From assembly GCF_015832195.1 (NCBI RefSeq), contig NC_052018.1, positions 52,203,666-52,267,665 of the forward strand: a stretch of 64,000 nt of DNA. The letters are read 5' to 3'. Positions 1-10,300 of this stretch are shown piece after piece (position 1 is the stretch's first letter; each line of letters opens with the position of its first letter). The translations under genes and the position numbers were made by a program. The stretch comes from Motacilla alba alba (Eukaryota > Chordata > Aves > Passeriformes > Motacillidae). The notes beneath the pieces are model-generated. The model had not been told where the DNA came from and did not search any database. It saw nothing but the letters and a program-made list of their open reading frames with translations.

Positions 1-184
1 ATCCCGTTTTGGACCTGTGTGGATACTCCTGTTGCTAACAGTTTCAATTACTTTTGTGAATGTCACTCTATTGCCTTGATGTTAGAGCGTGGCTCTCACA
101 GTCGAGTCGATGATGCTCACCAGAATTTTTTTCCTTCGGGGCTGGTTTTTAATCGGGTTCTCACCATTTAGTCAGAGGACATTA
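1..184. other. Upstream flank, no gene seen
   Basis: This is mixed-composition sequence with few CpGs and no convincing coding frame or repeat. It ends abruptly at the CpG island, which begins with an 8-bp-arm palindrome at 187-203. Confidence 0.5.
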
Positions 185-498
185 CTCTGCGGCCGGGCCG
201 CAGGTACCGGCACACGTCGGAGGGAACCTGGGGCCCAGGACAGAGCGGCTCGCGGTGCCGATGCCGGGCGCTGGCGTGCGGGCAGCCTCGCAGTGTTTAC
301 GGCTCAATGAGGGGCGCAGCCGAGCAGCTGCGTCAGCGCGGGCGGGGGCGGGCCGGGGCGGGGGAGGCGGGCGTGCCCGGCGGGGCGGCCGCCGCGGGCG
401 GGGGGCGGTGACGCGCGGGGCGGGCCGGGGCGGCTGCGGGGCGCGGCCGGGCGCGCTGCCCCGCGGCACCAGGGGAGGCTGCCCGCGTCCTCCCCGGC

Positions 499-540
499 AT
501 GGGGGTCGGGCTCGGGCCGGCAGCCCGCGGGCGGCGCTGA
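499..540 (+). other. Short upstream ORF in RNF217 5' leader
   Basis: The ATG at 499 opens a 13-codon frame (MGVGLGPAARGRR) that stops at 538-540, well before the main start. It only matters if transcription starts upstream of 499, which is not shown. Confidence 0.4.
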
Positions 541-710
541 CCGGAGCGGCGCCCGCCGCTGCCGCCGCTCCCTCCCCCGCGCCCGCAGCCCCTCGGCGGG
601 GAGACCGGGCGGCCGCGGTCAGCTCCCGCGGGCGGGCAGGCGGGCAGCGCGGGGTTCGGCGCAGCGGGGCTCGGGACCCGGAAGCAGAAGCGGGGCCGGG
701 AGGCGGCTGG

Positions 711-761
711 ATGGGAAGGAGCGGCGGCGGGCGGCGATGGGGGAGCAGCAGAGCTCGCTGA
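711..761 (+). other. Upstream ORF overlapping the RNF217 start codon
   Basis: The ATG at 711 has T at -3 and G at +4, a weak to moderate context. It reads 16 codons in a different frame and stops at 759-761, beyond the main ATG at 737. The same frame is open from an ATG at 261. Ribosomes starting at 711 would miss the RNF217 start, so leaky scanning would be needed. Confidence 0.5.
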
Positions 762-1372
762 GCACCCCGCGGGCGGCCGCCGCGCCGCCGAGCCCGGTCG
801 GGGACCCGCGGGAGCCCGGCCCGGACGAGCCGCCTTCGCCGCGAGAGGCGGTCCCGGGCGGCGGGGCGGCCGAGCCGGGGCGAGGCGGAGAGCTGCCGCC
901 GGCCTCCGCCGGCCCGGAGCTGCGAGGAGCCGAAGAGGAGGCGGAGGCGGCGGCCGGGCCGGAGCAGCCGCCGGGCTCGGGGGAGCCGGCGGCCCCGGCG
1001 GAGGAGGGGCCGGAGGGAGGCAGCGGCCGCCGCCGCCCCCCCCGGCGGCACGTGTACTGCACCGTCTACTGCGTGGAGAATGACCGGCCGGTGGCGGCCC
1101 CCGGCTCCCCCCGCGGCGGCTCGGGCGTGGGGCAGCCCCCCGTGCGGCGCGGGGTGGTGTCGGGCGACGACCCGCTGTCGTCCGGCGGTAGCATCGAGGT
1201 GGTGGACTTGTACCTGCTGCCCGAGCCCTTCTCCGGGCTGATCGCGGGCGAGTTCGGGCCGCTGCTGGTGCTGAGCTGTCGGGTGTGCCTGGAGGAGAAG
1301 CCCATCAAGCCCCTGTCCTGCTGCAAGAAGGCGGTGTGCGAGGAGTGCCTCCGGCGGTACCTCAGCTCCCAG
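737..1372 (+). CDS. RNF217: RNF217 exon 1: disordered N-terminus and first half of RING1
   Basis: This exon encodes residues 1-212. The ATG at 737 has G at -3 and G at +4, and the MGEQQS start resembles the known MGEEQS start of mammalian RNF217. The upstream in-frame codons offer no other ATG nearby. Residues 12-100 are compositionally biased (Pro, Ala, Gly, Glu). Conserved islands follow: HVYCTVYCVEND near 105-116 and SIEVVDLYLLPEPFSG near 152-167. The exon ends with CRVCLEEKPIKP and CCKKAVCEECLRRYLSSQ, the N-terminal half of RING1 (C181, C184, C195/C196, C201, C204). The donor is CAG|gtactt in phase 0. The frame stays open into the intron until 1588, so the donor position rests on homology and on continuity with exon 2. 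Confidence 0.95.
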
Positions 1373-4300
1373 GTACTTCCCAGCGGGCGCAGCCGGGGTG
1401 TGCTGGGGGACTGTGGCCGCAGCGTGCTCGGGGCAGCCCGGCGAGCCGGGCCGGGCCGTGAGGTGCGGAGGGAGAGGGAGCTTTTCCCGTCCCGTACGGA
1501 ACGCGTTCGGCCGCCACCTGCGTGCGAGCTGCGGATTCAGCGACCGCCCGTTCCCGACGCGCTGCTCCGCGCGGTCGTACGCGGGTAGTCAGGCTGGTCG
1601 CTAATGCGTTTTTAGGCTCTTGCCGTCTTTATAAGAATCTTCCCTTTGCAATCTCAAACTCTTGCTGTTACCCGACCGGCGGCACCAGTTTGTTTTTTTT
1701 TTAAGAGGCGGCCAAGGAGTGATAAGGAGCGGAGTTTGGGAGCATTGGCAGCCGCCTCCGAAGCGGCTCCTATAGCGGGGGGTTTTGCCTTCTGCCCGCT
1801 TTATGTTCGGGCCCTTGGTGCAGCCGCTCGGCCTGCTACTGGCAGGACACATCGCGTTTGGTGTTGCACCAGTTATGCTGGCTTAAAATAGTGTGTGTGT
1901 GACTGTTATTGAACAATTGCAGTTAATAAACAATATTGCAGTTAATAAACAATAACTTCTTTGGAGGAAAAAATTTGTAAACACAACTTTTCCATCCTGG
2001 GCAGGCAGCTGCTCATCCTGGCAGATAGCTGGCATATAGGGTGCTTACATGTTCATCACTGCTTTGTCAGTCACAATGCTGTTTCAAACCGAAATCTGCA
2101 GCTTTATAACTAAGCTCTGTCTTCGCTGATGTTTTCTGTATTTAGTTTAGCACCACTGAATATTTGTGTGTTTCTTCTGCTAGTGTTGTGACACCCTAAA
2201 CACGAAGAACAATGGGAGAAGTATGGTGTAGATGGGAAAACCAAAATCAACTAAACCCTTTGCTTACCACCTTTATGCTTTTATTCAGCAGAAGCTTTTA
2301 GGATGTCCCTGGTGGAAATGTGCTAGTTTGTTGGTGGAATGAATTTTTTCACCTATTTGGGGTTTGGTGCTGTACTGGAGCAGTTTGTGCTCCTGCTGGG
2401 CTGTACGTGTAGGGAAGGAGTGGATGATTACAGTTACCCCTGCAATCCATAAATAGTTGACAGGCCTCTTCTGACCAGAGTACATTTCACTGCTTGGAAA
2501 TTGCACGTGAAGTGCAAGTTGCTCCTCTCTGGACCCTGGTAGCCTATGTAGCATTTGCTGGTGCTGGTAGCATTTGTTTTGGCTAATAGTAAACTCAGTA
2601 GCGTTTTTATGATCTTGTTTAGATATGTTTAGATAACAGTGAAGGGCTTTACTTGGGAACTGATGGATTGGATGGTCAGAGTTAATGTTTTGTGTGTTTC
2701 CTGTAACACTGAAACTCAGGAACACTTAATAAGCCTTCTTGAGACTTCATGCACAGAATGATTTGATTTGTAGATAAGTGATAGACTGCAAATTCTCACT
2801 AAGATTTTAGATTATATTGTCAGTACACATTTGTGCTGCTTTGATATCTGCCGCTGAGGTCATATGTCAGTGTATTGACTTTCATTTAAGCTCGAAATTG
2901 ACGAGTGTTGTGATGTCAGGGTGATCTTCCCCATGTTCTGCAGGTGCCTGCAGTTTATAGTGATGTAATGGAACTTACATGATCTGGTATCTAAAGCTGT
3001 ACTGAAGAACTCTTCTGCCTGGTTTAGGCTGAACTCTTGGAGAAGGAAGCCGCAGCTTGGTGGCTGAAATAGCTGTCTGGCCTAGGAAGCAGGTATATGT
3101 GCTATGGAGTGGGTTTAGCGTTGGCCAGGTTTTGGATGTGTACGCAGGATGCCCTTCAAGGAAGCCCCTACTATTGCTAAGCACCTGCAAAGCTGGTCCC
3201 AGCAGCTGGTGAAAGGTACCCATATGGCACATAGCCATATGGGTACTTAACTGCTGTGCTTTAAAGGTGGGGCAGGGATGCTCATCTTGAGGAGTGAGAT
3301 TCACAGAGCACATGTTGTTACAGATGCTTTTATGACCAGGCAGAATTTTAGCTGCTTGATAAATTTGTTAGGGAAAAGTGAAACAAAATGCAACAAATAA
3401 CAGTCCAATGTGTTCTTCCCTTATCTTCCTTTTTGAAAAGGACAAGAATGCGATATTTCTTCAAGAAGAACAAGAAGTGATCTCTCTTTCCTTTGTGCTG
3501 TGGAAGGACCCTGTGAGTCATCCTGGGGAGAAAGGCATCTCCGTGTCAGTTATGTTAGAAGAATTTCTGGGAAGGATGAGTGAAAAGCCAGTATAGGTTA
3601 GAAATCAAGTTACCTTTCATCCTTGAGACTTTGCATTTTTTCTAGGAAATTAAAAGGAAAATTTATGAGAAGTTCAAAAGGTATAAATGCTGAAAAGCTG
3701 GTTTTGTTTGAAAATTTTAGAAGATCTTACTTTTGGCTATGATCAGCCTGATTTAAGAATGTACCTAAAATTGAAAACAAACAAAAAAACAATTGAAAAA
3801 AAAAAAGCCAAGCAGCATTGTGAATAGTTTAGATCTGGTTTTCTTGTCAGAGAAATAGTAATCTCTGCCCTGGCTGACTCTACATCTCTGGAGGAGTGGT
3901 CTCTCATGCTGAAAATGTAGAATATGTTGGCAGAAGCATAGCACTTAAAATAATTTGTGTAGCCTTTGATGTCTGTGTGTGTTCTCTCACTGAAGAACGC
4001 TGTATTCTTCATGATAGCTTCATTGTGATTCCTGAAATAATGTTTAATGGAGTAGCAAAGTAAAAACTCTGTTAATGCACCCTGCTTTCTTCTATGCAAA
4101 TATAAGAGTATCAGAACTTCTGCCTTCAAGCCCTTTATAGATAAGAAAATCAACCCAAGTTTTAGATATTCTTAAAAGGAATGCCAGATGAAAATACTCC
4201 AGCTGCAGAGTTGTTGCTCATCATGCTGGAAAATGAGTGTAGCATCTGAAGGTCCTTAGAGGTCAAGTCCAGTCTTATCACTGGCACCTTGCTGCATAAT

Positions 4301-7300
4301 CCCTTTCAAAGATTTAGTGGCTGGAGCAGAAGCTTAGCAGGCGAGCCTGGAATGCCCAGGCTGATCTGGAGCCTGACTTTGGGAAATCATGTAACGTTAC
4401 TTCTGCCTCAGTTTAGATATTCCGTCTCACATCCTGATAGTCACGGAGCACTTGGGGCTCTTCGGGGTCTGAATATGACCAGTTGATCTACAATTCACCA
4501 AAAAAAAATCTGTGACCATCTTTTTTGACTCAAAGAAATTGATGATGTGGTAATTGATGTATATGGGTAATGGGTTGTGGTGGAAGAGGTTGTGTGGAGC
4601 TCAGGATCTGTTGTGGATCCCACAGAGCCTGAGTCAGGTTCCAGCAAGCCCTGTCCCCAGGAATTGATGTAGCCCAGAGCTGTTTGTTATGCTTAATGGG
4701 TGAGGTTGAAGGGTGTGATTGTCTGAAAGGCCAGTGTTCTCCCTCCATGGACTCTCAGGTATGTTTTGAGTGAGGTTGGGATCAAAAGTGAGGAAGAACC
4801 ATTTCCCATTCAGCTGGAAGCTGTGGGTTTCTGCACTCTGTCATCCAGGATACAAACTTGGGATAGGGAAGCAAGAACCAGGACACTTAATCTCACAGGT
4901 GTAATATTACATCTGTATCTCCTTCAATTCCTTCACTTCCCATCTTTCTCTTCATTAAACATGGCACCAACCCCAGATTATTTCAGAAACTGTGCATACT
5001 GAGGTTTGCTAAAAAAGTGATTCGCTACCTAGCCACTCTGGGCTGCTTGTATTTTTATGTAAGAGGGAGCATTTCACTTTTCCTATAAAATGGCTGCAAA
5101 AGTTTTATAGAAACCTCAGTGCCTGCTTTTTCTACATGCAAATAGGGAAACTTGATAATCCAGTTTTGATGCTGTGCTCATTAGTGAGGCTTTATTTTGT
5201 AAATCTTGTAACTCTTTTGGAGTAGTCATTCTTATAGTATAAGACTTTGTGTGAGTTAATTTAAACAACATACTGTATTCTTCATCAGATTTTATGGTGC
5301 TTTAATTATAGGAACTCTAATGAGATTAGTAGCCATGAGTAAATCAGAAGGGATGGTTGGGGGTGGGGAGGGACTGCACCTGACAGCGTTTTGTGCATGG
5401 TTAGCTTTGGTGGGACAACAATCCTTCTTTCCTCTGAGCATGAAATGTGGAGATCATCTTCCCTCTGCTCAGGACCTCAGTCTTTCTCTCTCTGTGACCT
5501 GAGATTTTTTTTTGACCCCTCTCCTTTCTGTGCATTATTTCCTTGTGAAAGAGCTGGAGAAAAAAAAGCTGCTGACTGTTACAGTCAGGATTTTTGTGGG
5601 GAATGTGATTATAAACCTGCATAGTGAAGAGGAAAATTGAAGAGCAGTCTGCATCACATAAAACTAGTACTGGCTTGGAGCTGGAGGGTCTTGACACCTG
5701 TGTCTCGTCAGGTGTCTGATGGTATCATATAAATGATACATCTTCAAAGCTGTAGTCTGCTGATGAAAACCAGCCAGCAGAAATGTAGGCACCAAGTGCT
5801 GAATCATCTGATGGTTAATGAGCTGCTTGTGCCCTGAGTCAAACCAGAGCTCAGAAAGGCCACTGTCATTCAGTGCAGAAGCAGCTCTGTGTTTGCAAGG
5901 GTAATTAATCTAAAACCTTGCTCTAACACCAGCTACCGAGTTGCTGGGATGGCTGCACATTGCCTACCAGGAGGTGATGGCAGGGTATGCAACCATCCCT
6001 CCAGCTGACATTGCAAGAATGCGGACGGTTCCAAAGGAGGAAGAGAAGTGCAGGAGGAGAAAAGAACCTGCTGGTTTACAGGCTTTCTAAGCCAAATAAG
6101 CAGCCTCAGCCACTGTAAGCAGGTTATGTTCCCAAGGAGAAGAAGGCAGATAGATTTGGTCTTCAAATGCAAGCAGCCTATAGCTGCAGGAGCACCTAAA
6201 CTACTGCTCTGACTTTTCCAGCAAGCAGCTTCTGAAAGTCTGTTGTGTTCTCCTGATGTGTTGTATACAGTACCTGTGTCAAAATGCTGCTGCATGGGCA
6301 GATGTCACTGTTCAGGGTGATACTCAGGTACCTCTAAGATTGTGAGAGTTAGTCTCAAGTTGACAAAATACATGGCAGACTTTAAGTCCATCTTGAATGC
6401 TTGGTGAATCCAGTTTGTGCCAAAACTTAAGTTTGGAACAGTTTACAAAATCCAGCATTGATGAAAATGCTTTGAAATTAGTTTTAAAGAAAACTAGTTT
6501 TGAGCAATGTTCTTGAATGATAATACTGCCAGTTTTCCCACTGTGTGTAGGCCTAGGTACCCTGTCAGCATAGGAGCACTGCACGTGGTATGTTTGTTCC
6601 CTGTGCAGGAGTAGCTTCAAGCTTACTACGTGGCTAGCTATGACTGCCTCTTGTTTGGATAAGTCTTTGGCTGACAGGTGTAGAGCTGGAATTGTGGCTG
6701 TTGTTTCTTAGCCACGCTGTTATGAAGTGAAGTGGAAGAGAGTGGCTGTTCCTACAGCCACATTTTTAGTAAAACTCTGGGATCTAAGATACTGAGAATA
6801 GAAAAGATGGTGTCACGTTTAAACAGTTGCAGGAAGGGTTTTGCTGATGTAGAAAGGCCTGAGTTCCTGAGGGGAGGATAAATGGCATCATGAAGTTGTT
6901 GATGTTGGTAGCGAGTGGTAAGGGTAAATGGTGGGTGCTACGGTGATACCATGAGTTGGCTGATGTTGACAGTAAAGTTGATTGAGGTGTGAAGTTTTCC
7001 TATGAATGGGAAATTGCAGTGGGAGATGGAGAACCAGTTTTGTTTTAGTTGGGGCTGAGACCTAATTATGAAAACGTTATTTCTATGAAGCAGAAGCAGT
7101 TATTTCTATGAAGCAGAAGCCCTCCTTGTCAGCTGTCTCTCACAGCCAGTGTGTTGCACCTCGCTGGTCTGTGGGTGGTGCTGGCTTTGGGGACCGCAGA
7201 CAGGCTGAGCCATCAGGAGATCATCTGCTGCAAGCCCTCTCTCCCAATGCTCCACCAGCTGTTCACAGGAGCTCCCAGGCACAGGTATGGAATCAGTCCA

Positions 7301-10300
7301 GGGAATGTGAAATTAAATGAGTTGAAAACTGAACTGTTGGTGTTTAGTTGCCCAAAAAAAAAAGAAATGAAGGAGTTAAATGAGGGTTGGGAAGGCCTTC
7401 AGCTCACCTCTGCCCCATAACTGCTTCTCCACTCAGAGCAACTGTTCTTCCAACTGCTCTGGGGCCTCTTGGCCCTTCATTCCTCTTTTCTTCTTATACA
7501 AATATCTTGCTTCCTGCTGTCTAAACCAGCCAGGCTCGAGGAAAGTATGTATTTTAAATGGCCAGGATGTCAGTACATTGTCAAAATGATTAAGAGGTGT
7601 AAGGGATGTAATTTCTTTAAAAGAATTCAAACTGGAGACTTCCCCCTGAAGAAGTACATTACTTACCCACCTAGGTTGATCTGTCTTTCTGTATGCTTTA
7701 TCTGCTTTTTTCTCTTGCTCCTTTTTTTAAAGTACTTTCTTGATGAGTTATATTTTGAAAGTAAAGTCCTTGTCTATAAGATTTTGTTAGCCAAATACTA
7801 CTTTTTCTATACTAGAAAAAGTGACAAATTTACCTTGTCATGAAAAGGCTATTTAACTTTTGAGTACATTTTAAAGTACTTGAAAAATTTTTGGTAAGGC
7901 AAAGAAATTCATTTTTCTTGGAAGTTAAAAATTAGGGTGAAAAATTCAAGACTTTACTCAGAAGAAAATTTTATGGATTTCAGTGCGGAAGGTCAGAAGT
8001 TTAACAGTAGTTTAGACCAGATTTGGAATTAAACCTGAAATGGCTTAGATTCCATGTTCAAGTCCACATTTACCTTAGATGCTGCCTCACTGCTTCAATT
8101 TGAGATTGATGTATATTTTCACTGACAGCTTTGTTGAGATGTGCTGTTGCTCTCATTACTTATTTAATTGTGAGAAAGGCTGTGCAGTTTCTAGATTAGA
8201 AGTCCATGAAAAGGTAAAGAAATTTCCCAGTCTATCACACTTCCATTTCCCTACGATCTTGCTAAGTAGACCGCAGAGCACTCATTTTCCCTAGAGATGT
8301 TTTTATTAAATACAGCACAAACACAATATGAGATTTTGTACTGGAAAATAGAAGGGGCAAAGTTTTATTTTCTCAAGCTTAGTCATCCTTATGTCGTTGT
8401 GTATTGTTTTCTACCATTAACATGATATGGATGGCAACAAAGCTCTCTGGTTTACTTGGTTTGGCTTCCTGATCTTGTAGGAATGGTGGTATATCAGCCT
8501 GGGGATGTGGGATGGGCATCTGAGTGACTCTGTCCCTTTAGTTTGTAGGAAAGGGAAGTCCTATCCAAAGTGTTTCAGCTGTGACGTGGCTCTGTGGGGT
8601 TGCTCACACAATACAAGGAAGGAAGAAAAGGGAGAAGAAGATTGCTGGGATGGGAAGGGCATCGTGATCGTGTAGGAATTGGTTTGCTCCAGAAGGTGGA
8701 CTTGCTCAGGGTAAGCTTTCATAAAACAAAAGGGAATTGTGAAGGCTGGTGGCCTCCATGTAGGGTGGATCCTTGGCCTCTATTTAAAGCTGCAGTTGTT
8801 CTGGTAAATGGTGGCCAGAAAGTGAAATGGGACTTGCTCTCTTCTGGTTTCCTGTTGGATGGAGGTAGGCAGGAAATAAATCTAGCCCTAAAAAAGAAAA
8901 AAAAATAGTAAGGATTCTAAACACAGTTTAAAGTATAGAACTTCCAGGAAAATAATGGGTTAGTGTTTTACTGAGCTGCTGGAAGACAGTGCTTTTTTAC
9001 ATGCATGTGCAGTTCAGTTGTGCAATAGCTTGGAAACTGTTTAGTTAACTTTATGGCATGCAGGTTAAAAATGGGAAAGCATGTGCAACTTTGGACTTTT
9101 TTGGAATGGATGGATCTGCAGAAGAGCAATGATAGCCCACAGTATTTAGATGCCTAGTGTTGCATACCAACTAAAAAATGTATGTGTTAGAATGGTTTTT
9201 TCTGATGAACAGATCTATATGGAGGTTAGAAAAGGAGTTGTGAAACACTGGAGTTCAGTCTAAGTGTTGTTTCTGTTAGACATTTATGCATATTGACATA
9301 CACAGGTGCACCTACACCTCAAAGTGGCCGAAGTGAAATACAGTTTAAAATCTGGATATTTCAAAGTATGCACATGTCTGGTGGTCCCCATTTGTCTTAC
9401 ATAAGGGAAGTGGAAATCAAGCAGACTCAGAAATTTTCACTCATTTGTATAATGGAAAGTAAATCAGCCTTGCTTTTGTTGTATTTATCAGTAACATTTA
9501 AAGAGTAATTTTCAAGCTTCTGAAGATATCAATTCTTTCAAGACATTATTTGGAGTTCTTATTTTAAATTATTAGCATCTTCCCAGTCAGTAAGATATAA
9601 ATCTTCCTTACAGTGAGTTGCAGCTGTTACTGATGGACATCGCTGAGTGCTTTTATCTCAGCAAAGTAGGTATTTCATGTCAAGGCTTGATTTGTTGTTC
9701 TTTCAGTGAAAGCAACTCATCAAATCCTACCTGAATTATCCCAGAGTGTAATGCTTCATGAGAACCTCACCCAAGCCATGACAGGTAGTCAGACAAGGCC
9801 AGGCTATCACTTCTGGTAAATTAAGGATGTAAAATGAATTCTGGATCTCATTCTTTTTTCTCCCCATGTCAAGAAAAGAGAACTTGTCTAAAGCTGATGG
9901 TATCCAGTGATTTTAGCTAGCAGTGCGTATTTGTGCATCATTTGATCCATCATCAGAAAAAAAGATCTTGTTTAAAAAGTAACTTTTCACAGTAATTTTT
10001 TACTTATTTATTCTTACCTAGTTTCTGATTGTGTTATGCACAATATACAAATGTTTATTTCACCGCGAGGTGGTACTGAGTAAAGTGCTAAGCTGAGCAG
10101 TTTGTTTTGGCAACTGTGGCAGCTGTCAAACCAAAACATTTGAAAATGACATGTTCACAGAGGTGGCAGATGGGGGCCTTCATTTGAGCTCGATGAAATC
10201 AAGACTGCAGTTTGGTCCTTTTGCTGCATCATTTCCTCTTTCACAATCCAGACGGAAGTTACAGCTTATCCAGTGCCTGAAGGTGCATCTGCACCCACAG

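Larger units (their letters stand above)
185..1860 (+). promoter_or_regulatory. RNF217: CpG island covering RNF217 promoter, 5' UTR and exon 1
   Basis: CpG dinucleotides are extremely dense from about 185 to 1590 and thin out by about 1860, in sharp contrast to the flanks. Between 340 and 460 there are repeated GC boxes (GGGGCGGG and close variants) and a TGACGCG at 409. No TATA box or CCAAT box is apparent, so a dispersed, Sp1-type housekeeping promoter is likely. The exact transcription start cannot be read from the sequence. In mouse, RNF217 expression has been reported to depend on TET1-linked promoter demethylation, which fits a CpG-island promoter. Confidence 0.85.

Noticed and set aside
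290..300. CAGTGT in the 5' leader as an iron-responsive element loop
   Set aside because: The flanking bases cannot form the five-pair upper stem.
182..1062. Long minus-strand open frames (147 and 289 codons) across the CpG island
   Set aside because: GC-rich DNA has few stops. The composition is Arg/Pro/Ala noise, and the frames lie opposite RNF217 exon 1, whose plus-strand reading matches a known family.
2285..4153. Minus-strand open frames of 112-146 codons in intron 1
   Set aside because: There is no recognisable domain, no codon bias and no splice context. Frames of this size are expected by chance in a 64-kb window.
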